Translations under genes and position numbers: made by a program
Notes under the pieces: generated by a model
What the model was told of the DNA's origin: nothing
Database searches by the model: none
What the model saw: only the letters and a program-made list of their open reading frames with translations
Assembly: GCA_009691245.1 (NCBI GenBank)
Contig: SHUM01000022.1
Coordinates: 1 to 51,000 of the forward strand
Length of the DNA: 51,000 nucleotides
Source of the DNA: Acidobacteriota bacterium
GTDB lineage: Bacteria; Acidobacteriota; Terriglobia; 2-12-FULL-54-10
Direction: 5' to 3'
Shown here: one piece after another, positions 7,968-17,326 of the stretch
Layout: every line of letters starts with the position of its first letter
How positions within the stretch are numbered: position 1 is the stretch's first letter

Positions 7968-8627
7968 CTACTGGGGACCAAGTGCCTTGGCGGCCTCGTT
8001 GAGGGCCTCGATAATCTGCTCATTAGTGGGCCGGACGCGGGCATCCACATCCGTGAATTTCCAGGCCACGCGACCGAGCGAGTCGATCACGAATGTCGCC
8101 GGGTGCGGAACAATGTAGCCTTCCGGGTTGGACTCGTTCTTGAACAGCTCGGGATTCAACTGCCCGTAGCGCGCGATCACGCGATGATCGGGATCGGCAA
8201 GCAGCGTGAAGTTCGGCGGCCCGCCCTGCTCCTTCGCCTGACGCGCCACCATCTTGGCCGCGCCCTCCACATCATCGGGACTCAGCGCCAATATAACCGT
8301 GGACTGATTCAACTCGCTATTCCCATCAAACAAATTTTTCAGCTGGCCCAGCTGCGTGGTGCATGCGCCTCACCAATGGCCGCGATACATCACCAGCACC
8401 ACATTCTTACCGCGGTACGCTGAAAGCTGGTGAACCTTGCCATTCTCATCCTGCAGATGGAAATCGGGAGCCGTATCGCCCGCCACCACGCGCCTCAAGT
8501 CAAAGGGCGACAAGAAGTAGCTATCCGCCGGACCCTCGACCGGCCCCAGCGCGGCCTGTGCCGTCGCCTTTTCGGCAGCGAGCAGCGGCGCCAGCATTAG
8601 TGCCAGCAGCAATCTTCGCAGAAACAT
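7968..8627 (-). CDS. Exported peroxiredoxin-like selenoprotein candidate (in-frame UGA)
   Basis: Reading through the TGA at 8370-8372 gives one 219-residue AhpC/TSA-Redoxin protein. Residues 1-24 form a signal peptide. The thioredoxin-fold core begins at GDTAPDFHLQDENG. The UGA is codon 86 in the context YRGHW-U-GAC-TTQL, exactly where homologues carry the peroxidatic cysteine of RGxWCxxC, and a resolving cysteine is kept at +3. The frame and the family similarity continue unbroken to SLGRVAWKF and the stop at 7968. A stem-loop at 8340-8354 sits where a bacterial SECIS should be. The start at 8627 follows GGAGGGGAATCC. The alternatives are a nonsense pseudogene or two proteins, but the downstream part has no suitable start. 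A second such gene is at 48144-49283. Confidence 0.85.
8340..8354 (-). promoter_or_regulatory. Candidate bacterial SECIS stem-loop
   Basis: In the mRNA, CAGCU and AGCUG pair across the 5-nt loop GGGCC. The loop occupies nucleotides 24-28 counted from the U of UGA, the distance seen for the E. coli fdhF SECIS loop. The candidate at 48971-48987 has its loop at the same distance and shares the GG start. SelB binding is inferred. Confidence 0.6.
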
Positions 8628-8876
8628 GGATTCCCCTCCTCAAGCAGGATGCGTTAATCAGGCACAAGCAAAGCACTCGCAGTCATTATAGGCAGCGCTA
8701 GAATGAATGCAACCCATAAATCACGCGATGCGAGTCACTCACGATTTCCAACTTTCCACTGCGCATCTGCCATCCGCGCGCCCAAGGCGTGGTATTCTTA
8801 TTATTAACGGCAGCATGGCAGACCCCTTCGACTGATGACGCCGCTCCGAACCGATTCCAAAGGATAGCAAAATATT

Positions 8877-10715
8877 ATGGCAACAACACCCTCGACTGCT
8901 CCCGCAGCCGAAATCCACCCGGCCCGCAACGAGACGATTCGCAACATCGCCATCATCGCGCACGTCGATCACGGCAAGACCACGCTGGTCGACGCCATGC
9001 TCCGGCAGAGCGGCATCTTCCGCGCCAATGAGGAACTGCAAGACCGCGTGATGGACTCGAACGACCTCGAACGCGAACGCGGCATCACCATTCTGGCCAA
9101 GACCACCGGCATCCGCTATCACGGAACCAAAATCAACATTGTCGACACGCCCGGCCACAGCGACTTCGGCGGCGAAGTCGAGCGCGCCCTGAAGATGGTG
9201 GACGGCGTCATGCTCCTGGTTGACGCCAGCGAAGGCCCTCTGCCGCAGACGCGCTACGTGCTGACCAAGGCGCTCGAGGCCAAGCTCCCGCAGATCGTGG
9301 TCATCAACAAGATCGACCGCCCCGACGCCCGCATCCCGGAAGTGCTGAACGAACTCTACGATCTTTTCATTGATCTGGACGCCACCGAGGAGCAGCTCGA
9401 TTTCCCCATCATCTACTCCAACGCCAAGGCCGGCGTGGCCCACGACAAACTGGACGATGGCTCGGAGAATCTGCAACCGCTGTTCGAGGCCATCGTGAAG
9501 AACATCCCGGTGCCCAAGGGCGTCCCGGAAAATATTCTGCAAATCCTGGTCGCCAATCTCGATTACAGCGACTACCTGGGCCGTCTGGCCATTGGCCGCG
9601 TCTTCGACGGCACGCTGCGCCTCGGCGACACCGTGGGCATCGTGAAGCTCGATGGGTCGCTGCAAAAAAACAAGATCACCAAACTATATTCCTTTGAAGG
9701 GCTAAACCGCGTTGAAGAGACCATGATGGGCCCCGGCGACATTCTGGCCGTAGCCGGAATTGAAGGCATCACCATCGGCGAGACCATCACTCATGCCGAT
9801 ACGCCGAAGCCGCTGCCGCTGATCACCATTGATGAACCGACCATCGCCATGACCTTCACCGTGAACACTTCGCCCTTCTCGGGACGCGAAGGTCAGTTTG
9901 TAACATCGCGCCACCTGCGCGACCGCCTCGACAAGGAACTGCTCACCAACGTCTCCATCAAAGTCGAGGAGGCCGGCGGCCCCGAGTCTTACAAAGTGAA
10001 GGGACGCGGCGAGCTGCAACTGGCCATCCTGATCGAGATGATGCGCCGCGAAGGATTCGAGCTGGCCGTGGGTAAGCCGGAGATTCTCACCAAGACCATC
10101 GGCGGAAAACTGCACGAGCCGCAGGAGATTCTGGAGATCGACTGCCCCGAAGCCTACCTCGGCGTGGTGATGGAGAAGATGGGCGTGCGCAAAGGCAAGA
10201 TGGAGAAGATGATCAACCACGGCTCCGGCCGCGTGCGCCTCGACTTCCTGATCCCCTCGCGCGGACTGTTCGGCTTCCGCAATGAGATTCTCACCGACAC
10301 GCGCGGCACGGCCATCCTGAACTCACTGTTCAACGGCTATATCGAATGGCAGGGCGACATCCCGACGCGCCCCACCGGCTCGATGATCGCCGACCGCGCC
10401 GGCAGGACCACCAGCTACGCCATCTACAATCTGCAGGAGCGCGGCGAAATTTTCGTCACGCCGGGCCTGGAGGTTTATCAAGGCCAGCTCGTCGGCGAGA
10501 ACGCCCGCGACAAGGACATGGACGTCAACATCATCAAGGAAAAGAAACTCACCAACATGCGCGCCTCGACATCCGACGAAGCCATCCGCCTGGTCCCGCC
10601 GAAGATCATGAACCTGGAGCGCGCCATCGAGTTCATCCGCGAAGACGAGCTGGTCGAGGTGACTCCAAAGTCCATCCGCCTGCGCAAGAAAATCCTGCAA
10701 GCCAACCAGCGCTAG
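8877..10715 (+). CDS. typA: Ribosome-binding GTPase TypA/BipA
   Basis: A 612-residue translational GTPase. The G domain shows AHVDHGKTT (P-loop), RGITI (switch I), DTPGH and NKID. EF-G-like beta-barrel and alpha-beta domains follow, and the BipA-specific C-terminal domain contains the GRASYQ-like loop region near the end. TypA binds the 70S ribosome and assists assembly and stress or low-temperature growth. The N-terminus has a 20-residue Ala/Pro/Thr-rich extension before [15 protein letters not shown], which is longer than usual. The ATG at 8877 has AAGGAT about 12 bases upstream. It is divergent from the selenoprotein candidate and has no operon partner. Confidence 0.95.
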   Translation: MATTPSTAPAAEIHPARNETIRNIAIIAHVDHGKTTLVDAMLRQSGIFRANEELQDRVMDSNDLERERGITILAKTTGIRYHGTKINIVDTPGHSDFGGEVERALKMVDGVMLLVDASEGPLPQTRYVLTKALEAKLPQIVVINKIDRPDARIPEVLNELYDLFIDLDATEEQLDFPIIYSNAKAGVAHDKLDDGSENLQPLFEAIVKNIPVPKGVPENILQILVANLDYSDYLGRLAIGRVFDGTLRLGDTVGIVKLDGSLQKNKITKLYSFEGLNRVEETMMGPGDILAVAGIEGITIGETITHADTPKPLPLITIDEPTIAMTFTVNTSPFSGREGQFVTSRHLRDRLDKELLTNVSIKVEEAGGPESYKVKGRGELQLAILIEMMRREGFELAVGKPEILTKTIGGKLHEPQEILEIDCPEAYLGVVMEKMGVRKGKMEKMINHGSGRVRLDFLIPSRGLFGFRNEILTDTRGTAILNSLFNGYIEWQGDIPTRPTGSMIADRAGRTTSYAIYNLQERGEIFVTPGLEVYQGQLVGENARDKDMDVNIIKEKKLTNMRASTSDEAIRLVPPKIMNLERAIEFIREDELVEVTPKSIRLRKKILQANQR

Positions 10716-10889
10716 GGCATTTTGATTTTGCGCGGGTAGCCACGTCAAGCGCATTTCTTGGCGCGGGTTTTCCCTTCGGGGCTTGCAACACAGCGATACC
10801 CTACCGCAGGACATTCCGCTCAACCCGCCCAAAACCCCGCGCTTGCGGCTGGCAAGCCGGATATGCCAAACCGGAAGCGGCGTGGCGTA

Positions 10890-11228
10890 TCATTCTGCTA
10901 TACGTCGCAGAACCCTGCGAAATTTGGAACGTCGCCACGCGCCCGAAGGACCGCAACGGTTTTGGCCTGTCGGTTTCCCAGGCTGATAGCGAAGCACGAC
11001 TGATCGAAAGTAAACTTACCCTGCTGCCCGACAACGAGCAGGTACATCGCGCACGGCGGCGCCTGGTGGTATCCTATGGCGTAATGGGCGTACAGGTACA
11101 CGATGCCCGCCTGGTCTCCGCCATGCATGTCCACGGCGTCACTCACCTGCTTACGCTCAACGAAACAGGATTTTACCCGCTATCCCGACATTACCGTCGT
11201 ACATCCACAAAAAGTGGCGCAGCCGTAA
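10890..11228 (+). pseudogene. Decayed PIN-domain (VapC-like) toxin fragment
   Basis: A fragment reading IWNVATRPKDRNGFGLS, then VSYGVMGVQVHDARLV and HGVTHLLTLNE looks like the middle and C-terminal part of a PIN-domain RNase toxin (the HDA and the late acidic residue are present). After TLNE the frame breaks near 11170; the expected ending DITVVHPQKVAQP continues in another frame to a stop at 11228. The N-terminal part with the first catalytic aspartate cannot be found in one frame, and there is no start codon with a ribosome site. No antitoxin is recognisable upstream. It is taken as a dead remnant. Confidence 0.6.
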
Positions 11229-11648
11229 TGCGAAAATCACACGGCCAAGACTGAATTGCGGAATGGTGTATCCGAGCCGCGGAACTCGGCGAGCAACTCG
11301 CCGCGGTCTACTCCATCGTCAAGCAGCTCATCAATAGCGGTGCAATAGGTCGCCGGGAAAACAAAAAACGCATCGGCGGCGCGATGGCTGACGAAGTAGA
11401 AACTAAGTAAAAGATTTCCCGCAGTAAAATTATGATGGGAACCGTCCCGCTTGTCCCCGTGTTTTGTGTTTGAACTTCTCCCTGATCCTCCGTTCTCCGC
11501 ATGCTGCCTCTGTGGTATATTAAGCGCCAGTTAGGGCCGTAGTATCCGGTTGTATCTTGAGCCCTTCCAATACTTGTGCCGCTCGGCACCGGTGCCAAGT
11601 GTTGATGGCTCGTAAGGCGCGAACCATATACAGTACAAGGAGTGAATC
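11229..11648. other. Intergenic stretch without a recognised gene
   Basis: This 420-base gap holds a single arm of the family A repeat (gtatccgagccgcg near 11269) and an open stretch of about 45 codons without a start codon that ends at 11410. Nothing else was recognised. It leads into the lower-GC block with nuclease genes. Confidence 0.5.
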
Positions 11649-12677
11649 ATGGTGGGCTTACCAGATAGACCCATACTGGAAACACCAATCGCTGTGGTCG
11701 ACTTGGAAACAACTGGTCTAAGCACCGCCGGAGACCGGATTATCGAAATCGCTATCGTCCGTGTTGAGCCTAACAAAGAACCTGAGCTCGTTCTAAATAC
11801 CCTCGTCAATCCCAACCGACAAGTTGCGGCAACGGAAATCCATGGAATTACCGATGCAGATGTAGTCGATGCACCAAGTTTCCGAGATATAGCTGGCAAT
11901 TTCCTAGCAGCAATCGGCGGTTGCGTGTTCGCATCATACAATGTCTACTTCGACGCAAAGTTCGCACAGAGTGAACTTGCTGCGGCTGGAGTGAACCGAT
12001 TCCCCCCCCTTACCTTTGTCTAATGTATTTGAGACCCATGCTTGGTTTAGGATCGAAGTGTTCATTGACAGATGCCTGCGTTAATCACGGGTTGGAGTAT
12101 CGGGTTGCCCACCGGGCTGCTGATGATGCGCTTGCGAGTGCCAAGCTTTGGCCGATATATAAAAAAAGCCTTGAGAGCTTGGGGATTACCACCTTCAGTC
12201 AACTGGCAGCCCGCAAGCCATATAAGTTTACAGCTAGTTTCAATGAGAAGTTTCTCGATGCTTCCTTTATGGGAGCGTATTCCGCTATCGACTCGTTTGA
12301 AACCTCGGGGCACATCGATTGCGCCCAGCACAACTGCATCTGCGCTCAGTTCCAGGCAGGAATTGATACAGGAGTATTGGGATACACTCACGGTTGTGTT
12401 ATCCGATCTTGAAATGACCAACGACGAAGTTCAGCATCTCAAGACCAAGAGGCACTCTCTGCAGCTCACGAATGAAGAACTGATGTGGCTCCATGCTAGA
12501 GCTTATGCTGGAATTCTTACGAACGCCTGCGTAGACAAACGCGTGACGACTGCTGAGGCGCATATGCTGCATCGTCTTTCAGGCGCGTTTCGAGAGATTG
12601 GGTGGGCTCCTGGAGACTCTCTCGAACCCGCAACCGGGTGGCGTGGGATCATGCACCGCTTGGGCAATAGTGGTTAA
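11649..12677 (+). pseudogene. DnaQ-like DEDD exonuclease gene with two frameshifts
   Basis: The first part (11649-12023) is an RNase T/DNA polymerase III epsilon-type exonuclease domain with AVVDLETTGLS, EIHGITDADV and the middle aspartate in NVYFDAKF. At 12021-12025 the frame stops in TAATG and the expected sequence goes on in the next frame (MYLRPMLGLGSKCSLTDAC, then HRAADDALASAKLW with the last DEDDh residues). Near 12290 a second shift leads to the frame with RQELIQEYWDTLTVVLSDLE and on to 12677. One missing base at each point would restore a single protein of about 340 residues. The TAATG junction could also allow translational coupling, but the second shift argues for a broken gene. Its GC is lower than that of the flanking genes, so it was probably acquired. 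Confidence 0.7.
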
Positions 12678-12726
12678 GCACGCGATGAATTCATCAGAGC
12701 ATTCTCAAAAGACAGCGGAGTCATAA

Positions 12727-13320
12727 ATGAATCAACCTCCATATAAAATTGTCTCCATCGCTCAAGGTACTTCTGAATGGCATGCGTGGAGGAGCCAAGG
12801 TATTGGTGCTTCAGATGCTCCTACCATTATGCGCGAGAACCCGTGGAAAACTCGCCAACAGCTTCTGACTGAAAAATTGAATGATCATCGTCAAAGCCCG
12901 AATGCTGCCATGGCGCGAGGCACTGCATTGGAACCAGAAGCCAGGAAATTCTATGAACGCAAAACAGGCAGAAAAGTTCGTCCCGCATGTCTCCAGAACA
13001 CTGACCTTGATTGGCTGCGGGCAAGTGTCGATGGGCTTAGTAACGATGAACAATCAATCGTAGAAATTAAGTGTGGCATTCGCGTATATGAGGAAACAGC
13101 CCTAAGCCGCCAGGTACCCGAACACTACTATGGACAACTGCAGCACATTCTTGCCGTGACTGGACTTTCCACAATTGATTTTTGGTGTTACCTACCAGGA
13201 CGACCGGATGTTCACATTGTCATCGAACGCGACAAGAAATATATTGAGTTATTGCTCCTCGAAGAACTTTCCTTCTGGCAAGAATTCCTTCGACAGAAAC
13301 GGCAAACGGGAAACTGTTGA
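12727..13320 (+). CDS. YqaJ-like viral recombinase family nuclease
   Basis: A 197-residue protein of the PD-(D/E)XK superfamily, YqaJ/lambda-exonuclease type. Visible motifs are GIGASDAPTIM near residue 27, the glutamate block GTALEPEARKFYE, LRASVDGLS with the metal-binding Asp, IVEIKCG with the Glu-x-Lys pair, and YYGQLQHILAVTG. Such nucleases digest linear double-stranded DNA 5' to 3' for phage or element recombination. The start at 12727 has GGAG seven bases upstream. It sits directly after the broken DEDD exonuclease and shares its lower GC, so both probably came in together on a phage or mobile element. No integrase or Redbeta/RecT partner is visible. Confidence 0.8.
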   Translation: MNQPPYKIVSIAQGTSEWHAWRSQGIGASDAPTIMRENPWKTRQQLLTEKLNDHRQSPNAAMARGTALEPEARKFYERKTGRKVRPACLQNTDLDWLRASVDGLSNDEQSIVEIKCGIRVYEETALSRQVPEHYYGQLQHILAVTGLSTIDFWCYLPGRPDVHIVIERDKKYIELLLLEELSFWQEFLRQKRQTGNC

Positions 13321-13442
13321 AAGGCGGGATGTATTTCTCGGATTGGACAGCAATCTGGTTCTGGCGCTGTGTATGCCTGGCGCGGATTGCTCGCGTGATC
13401 GCCGTTGACGGACCGCATCATGTGGCGCGGCGGGTTGCCTGG

Positions 13443-13466
13443 TGGGGCAGGCATTCCTGCCTGCCG
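13443..13466. repeat. 24-base element, inverted copy at 43154-43177
   Basis: The 24 bases here are the exact reverse complement of 43154-43177. The core ggcaggcattcctgcc is nearly palindromic. Identity over 24 bases 30 kb apart is well beyond chance and marks a dispersed repeat. Confidence 0.8.
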
Positions 13467-13600
13467 TCTTTGATTGATTGAAGGGGGACAGGCCGGAGGC
13501 TTGTCCCTACCTAGGATATTTCCGCTACCACGCGGAGCACCGGAGGGGCGACACATGAATAGCCCCGGGTGTGAACCTACGGTTACGGTCTGTTTGGTTT

Positions 13601-13684
13601 GTCATTCCGAGCGCAGCGAGGAATCTGTTTTGCGTCCAACCTTGCCAACCTAAAAAGCAGATTCCTCGCTGCGCTCGGAATGAC
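13601..13684. repeat. Foldback repeat, family B
   Basis: Arms beginning gtcattccgagcgcagcgag and ending cgctgcgctcggaatgac pair over about 30 bases around a short spacer. Near-identical to the element at 4331-4412 in the arms but not in the spacer. Confidence 0.85.
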
Positions 13685-13849
13685 AAACAATGGGAATTGT
13701 GGATCGCACGGATGCGGCGCGGGCCAAAAAAGATTCGGCGATACGCGGAAATTATCTAGAAAATTTTGGCGCGCTGGAATCTTTGGATAATTCCGCTAAT
13801 TTGTCGCGGTGCGACGCGGAATTTTGGTACTAAAGGCCACCGCATATTT

Positions 13850-13920
13850 GGTCAGAGTGGTCAAAACCGTAAACGTGTGTACTTTGGGCAGAGCCGACGA
13901 TTCCGCAAACTTGTCCGGCT
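13850..13920 (+). repeat. 71-base dispersed repeat, family E, copy 1
   Basis: Aligns without gaps to 43856-43926 at 54 of 71 positions (counted by eye). Both share ggtcagagtgg, actttgggcaga and the closing ggct. The conserved parts look the same at the level of one reading frame (GQSGQ..R..V.FGQ), yet no gene encloses either copy. Confidence 0.7.
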
Positions 13921-13968
13921 AAAAAGGAGTTCGGAATTGGGTCTTGCGGGCCTATCGCGTCCGCGAAA

Positions 13969-14006
13969 AATCCCACGGCGCGAACCGCGCTCACCGTGGC
14001 TACCCG
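13969..14006. repeat. Short palindrome, family G
   Basis: A ccacgg...ccgtgg inverted repeat followed by ctaccc. Similar elements lie at 26484-26514 and 42219-42257, where the arms are longer (ccacggca / tgccgtgg). Confidence 0.5.
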
Positions 14007-14041
14007 GATGCGAGGACCCTAGATGCCGCGACCTGAGATGC

Positions 14042-15130
14042 TCAACTTCGGGCGCGGGCGCCGTCTTGCGAGAGGGGACGCGACAAGGGACTCAGCAGGG
14101 GGCGCATGATGCTGAGGATCAGACGCTCCAGCAGCGCGCGCTCGTCGGGCGGACTGGAGCGCAGCGCGATGTCGGTGCGATAGGCCAAGCGCATGGCCCG
14201 CGCCAGATGCTTGGCGGAGAAGCCGCGCGCCTGGCGCAGCAGCTCGCCCATCTGATCCGGCGGCGCGGGAACCTTGCCCGTCCACAACACGCGCGAGGCC
14301 TGGCGCGGGTCGCGCACTTGGGCCTCCTTCAACAGCATCAACTGACGCAGATAGCGCACCACCTCTGCGGCCACCAGCGGCGCGTACTCGGACTGCTGAT
14401 GCAGTTCGGCAATCGTCTCAACAGCGCGGCGCGCGCTCGCTGATCCCACGGCGGCGGCCAGCGATCCGCCCGTGGGACCCGCGCCCGAGCCCAGCATCAG
14501 CGCGACATCGGCTTCACTGATCTCGGGCTGGCCATCGGCGTAAAGCGCCAGCGACTCGACCGCCGCGGCCATTCGGCCCATGTTGCGCTCGAGCAGCGTG
14601 ACGATTCGCTCGGCGACCTGCGCGTTGATCTTGACGCCGCGCTCGGTGGCCTGCTCGATGACGAAGCGCACTGCGTCATCCACGTCGGGCGCGACCAGCA
14701 ACACAGCATCGCAGAGCCCGTCCCAGGTCTCGATGCGCGACTTGGCCTTTTCCTTCTCGCGCCAGTCGCCGCTATCGGGATCGACATCGAGCATCTCGAA
14801 GACCAGCACGGCATCTGGGTTGGGACTCTTGAAATATTCGCCGAGCAACTCCTTGGCCTTGGCCCCGCCCGGCGCGCCGACATTGCGCACCAGAAGCAAC
14901 TGACGCGGCGCCCACAAGCTGCGTGATTGCGCCTGCCCGATGACTGCATCGAGCGAAGTCTGCTTCAGGTCCAGCTCGATTAATCCATTGCCATCCGCGG
15001 CCAGCCCCATCGCTTCGCGCAACGCAGCCCATATCCGGTCGCGCCAATAAACCTGTCGCCCGATCAGCGCGTAGCCGGGAGAGAGTTTCCCTTTGCGGAT
15101 ATTTTCGAGAACCCGTGATGCGGGAATCAT
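14042..15130 (-). CDS. holA: DNA polymerase III subunit delta
   Basis: The 362-residue delta subunit is the clamp-loader wrench that opens the sliding clamp. It shows the AAA+-like fold without a functional Walker motif: an N-terminal domain opening IPASRVLENIRKGKLSPGYALIG, the LLLVRNVG strand, the KAKSRIETWDG region, a lid-like helical domain (LLERNMGRMAAAVESLALYA) and a C-terminal collar domain (YLRQLMLLKEAQ). Length is normal for the family. The ATG at 15130 begins four bases after the lptE stop, so the pair is almost surely cotranscribed; this lptE-holA order is common in bacteria. It ends in Arg/Ser-rich sequence before the repeat-rich gap. Confidence 0.9.
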   Translation of the reverse strand: MIPASRVLENIRKGKLSPGYALIGRQVYWRDRIWAALREAMGLAADGNGLIELDLKQTSLDAVIGQAQSRSLWAPRQLLLVRNVGAPGGAKAKELLGEYFKSPNPDAVLVFEMLDVDPDSGDWREKEKAKSRIETWDGLCDAVLLVAPDVDDAVRFVIEQATERGVKINAQVAERIVTLLERNMGRMAAAVESLALYADGQPEISEADVALMLGSGAGPTGGSLAAAVGSASARRAVETIAELHQQSEYAPLVAAEVVRYLRQLMLLKEAQVRDPRQASRVLWTGKVPAPPDQMGELLRQARGFSAKHLARAMRLAYRTDIALRSSPPDERALLERLILSIMRPLLSPLSRPLSQDGARARS

Positions 15131-15134
15131 GGAA

Positions 15135-15680
15135 TTATTCCACGCCTTCCATAATCATGGTTACCAAGCTGGAGGCCATGCGGCGACTGAGGCGATACAT
15201 GGCCGGCTGATTCTCGCCGAAGTACACGGCGGGGTCCTGGCTGACTTCGTAAGGCTCGCGAAAAATCCAGTCGCTGGTTTCGAACAGCGTCGCACCCGAC
15301 CGGGCATCGGTCAGCGCAAGACGCATGCCGACGGTAAGCAGCACTTCGGTGGTGCGTCCGCTGCGCGGATCGAACGCCACGGGCGAAGTGTAGAATGCGG
15401 TCACCGCACCGCGCAGCACGGCGTCGCTACCCGCCGCCTCCGATTGTACGCGATAGGGCGAGCGCGTCAGAAAAGCCTGATGCACGGCGGAGGTCAGGCT
15501 CTGCTCAATGCGGAACCCGAGTGTTTCGTTCTCCAAAGGAAGGATAGCCAGCGACTGGACGTTGGCGGGAAGCCCGCGCGGAACGCCGTTCGAGACGCGG
15601 TATCCGCAGCCGGTGAAGACCGCGACGATCGTCACGAGAAAAATAGCGCAGAAGCGGGGAAACATACGGCGATCAGGCAT
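15135..15680 (-). CDS. lptE: LPS-assembly lipoprotein LptE
   Basis: A 181-residue outer-membrane lipoprotein that plugs and assists LptD in placing lipopolysaccharide on the cell surface. The N-terminus has a basic start, a hydrophobic run (FCAIFLVTIVAVF) and the lipobox FTGC near residue 25, followed by GYRVSNGVPRGLPANVQSLAILPLENET, typical for LptE. It shows that the organism has an LPS-type outer membrane. The ATG at 15680 overlaps the last eight bases of pssA; a longer open frame to 15776 lies inside pssA and has no support. It precedes holA by four bases. Confidence 0.85.
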   Translation of the reverse strand: MPDRRMFPRFCAIFLVTIVAVFTGCGYRVSNGVPRGLPANVQSLAILPLENETLGFRIEQSLTSAVHQAFLTRSPYRVQSEAAGSDAVLRGAVTAFYTSPVAFDPRSGRTTEVLLTVGMRLALTDARSGATLFETSDWIFREPYEVSQDPAVYFGENQPAMYRLSRRMASSLVTMIMEGVE

Positions 15681-16605
15681 TGTGCTCACGCGGAGAATGC
15701 TCAGGTTGCGGCAGATCGGACGTTGACGAATCCGCGATACCCAGCTTGCGCCGCCGCGCTTGAAGCAGTCTAGCAATAATCCCGCTTAACCAATAAGACG
15801 AAGCGATGAGCAGCAGCACTACATGCGAGTAGAACCAGATCATCCCGAACAATGTGCCAATTAGAATGACCATGACGAAGCCGCGACGGCGACGGAAATC
15901 GAGCCCCTTGAAGCTGTGATACCGCCATGTGGAGACCATCAGAGCGGAGGTGGCGCTCAGCAGCACCAGCCAGAACGGCACCCACATCGGAGTGCTCATC
16001 GGTATGCCGGAGTTGAAGTGGACGATGGCAGCCACGATGCCAGCCGACGCGGGCGTGGGCATGCCAATAAACTTACTGTGCTCCGGCTTTTCCGGACGCG
16101 CCGCCTGCTGAATGCTATGGGTATTGAACCGGGCCAGGCGCGCCGCGCTGCAAACGACAAACAGGAACGTAACCACCCACCCAGCCGATTCCAGCAACGG
16201 TGGCTCGGTGGCGCTGGTAACTCCGCCAACAGCGTGAATCCCCCAGGAGAAGGCGAGGAATGCCGGAGCGATGCCGAACGTAATGGTGTCGGCCAGCGAG
16301 TCCAACTCCTGACCAAAGGGGCTGGTGGTGCCCATCAGGCGGGCGATGCGCCCGTCGAGGCCGTCGAAAAGAACGGCGAAGCCGATGGCCTTGGCGGCAT
16401 TGTCGAAATGGGCGGCGGCCAAGCCCAGATCATTCATCAAAAACAGGCCGGCCTTGGAGACCTCCGTCAGCGCGTAGTATCCGCAGAAGATGTTGGCCAT
16501 GGTGAACAAGCTGGGAATAATGTATGCCCCACGGCGGATGGGCCGACGCCGCTGGGGATGGCCGCCAGCATCTGCGTGGGAACTTCGGTGAGAACTGCGC
16601 GACAT
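15673..16605 (-). CDS. pssA: CDP-diacylglycerol-serine O-phosphatidyltransferase
   Basis: Makes phosphatidylserine from CDP-diacylglycerol and serine in the inner membrane. The CDP-alcohol phosphotransferase motif DGLDGRIARLMGTTSPFG continues to ELDSLAD, giving the full D-G-x2-A-R-x8-G-x3-D-x3-D pattern at about residues 80-105. Several hydrophobic segments follow, and the C-terminus ends in a basic tail. The product is 310 residues. The ATG at 16605 follows GGAGGGAGCT; a TTG four codons earlier lies inside that site. Upstream psd and this gene form the two-step route to phosphatidylethanolamine; downstream it overlaps lptE. Confidence 0.92.
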   Translation of the reverse strand: MSRSSHRSSHADAGGHPQRRRPIRRGAYIIPSLFTMANIFCGYYALTEVSKAGLFLMNDLGLAAAHFDNAAKAIGFAVLFDGLDGRIARLMGTTSPFGQELDSLADTITFGIAPAFLAFSWGIHAVGGVTSATEPPLLESAGWVVTFLFVVCSAARLARFNTHSIQQAARPEKPEHSKFIGMPTPASAGIVAAIVHFNSGIPMSTPMWVPFWLVLLSATSALMVSTWRYHSFKGLDFRRRRGFVMVILIGTLFGMIWFYSHVVLLLIASSYWLSGIIARLLQARRRKLGIADSSTSDLPQPEHSPREHNA

Positions 16606-16708
16606 AGCTCCCTCCAATGCGGACTCGGTGAATTCGTTCGCTGGCTGCCCGTTACATAACCGCTACACAACCGTTACACAACAGGTTGAGCAACTTGGAT
16701 CGGCGCGA

Positions 16709-17326
16709 CTAGGGCTCCGCGATCAAACTCGCCGCGGCCCGCACACGATCTCCGACCTTTATCAGGAGCTTATAGGATGCGGGCAATTCCAGGTCCACGC
16801 GGGAGCCAAACTTGATCAGCCCGATGCGCTCGCCGCGCGCCACCGTATCGCCGACTTTCTTGTACGGGACAATGCGGCGCGCCACCAGTCCGGCGATCTG
16901 CTTCATGACCACATGGCCCTGCGGCGCGGTGTCTGAGGCATCAATCGTAATGGCGTTCTGCTCGTTCTCCGTGGAAGCCTCCGGAACGCTGGCCACCAGA
17001 AACTTTCCGCGGCGGTAGACCTGCTCGGTGATGCGTCCGGCTACCGGTGCGCGGTTGACGTGAACGTCAAACACATTCAGGAAAATGCTGATCTTCCAGC
17101 GGCGGCCCGTCGGGCTGTCAAACTGCCGCACATCCACCACCTTGCCGTCCGCAGGTGAAACCACGCCATTTCCTGGAGGTATGGGTCGCTCCGGATCGCG
17201 AAAGAAATTCAGCACGAACGCCGTCAGGAGCCACTCCGGGACTCCCCACATCCAGCCGCCCCAGTAAACCGCGAATCCGCTCAATCCCAGCAGTGCTATC
17301 GCGTAATAAATTCCGTCTCGAACCAT
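16709..17326 (-). CDS. psd: Phosphatidylserine decarboxylase, short (archaeal-like) type
   Basis: Converts phosphatidylserine to phosphatidylethanolamine. At 205 residues it belongs to the short class of proenzymes. An N-terminal hydrophobic hairpin (YYAIALLGLSGFAVYWGG) anchors it in the membrane. FFRDPERPIPPG, SPADGKVV, FLNVFDVHVNRAPVAG and the self-cleavage site IKFGSRVD near the C-terminus are all present; cleavage at Gly-Ser creates the pyruvoyl cofactor. The ATG at 17326 is the only reasonable start. It lies about 100 bases upstream of pssA on the same strand. Confidence 0.92.
   Translation of the reverse strand: MVRDGIYYAIALLGLSGFAVYWGGWMWGVPEWLLTAFVLNFFRDPERPIPPGNGVVSPADGKVVDVRQFDSPTGRRWKISIFLNVFDVHVNRAPVAGRITEQVYRRGKFLVASVPEASTENEQNAITIDASDTAPQGHVVMKQIAGLVARRIVPYKKVGDTVARGERIGLIKFGSRVDLELPASYKLLIKVGDRVRAAASLIAEP

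Larger units (their letters stand above)
13321..14041. other. Repeat-rich intergenic region
   Basis: This 720-base gap has no convincing gene. It contains four repeat elements in succession: a 24-base element at 13443 with an exact inverted copy at 43154, a family B foldback at 13601, a 71-base element at 13850 with a copy next to serS, and a short palindrome around 13969. It separates the acquired nuclease block from the holA operon. Confidence 0.7.

Noticed and set aside
8100-8423. Interpretation of the UGA at 8370 as a plain nonsense mutation
   Set aside because: The UGA falls exactly on the catalytic cysteine, the following frame is intact, and a second unrelated gene in the same window shows the same thing with the same hairpin spacing.
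10346-11254. A 302-codon plus-strand frame across the end of typA
   Set aside because: Its first part is an out-of-frame reading of typA. Only the last ~110 codons carry signal, as a PIN-domain remnant without its own start.
12021-12025. Programmed frameshift or coupled reinitiation at TAATG in the exonuclease gene
   Set aside because: Coupling could explain the first break, but a second break near 12290 also has to be bridged. No slippery heptamer or stem was evident at either site, so decay or error is simpler.
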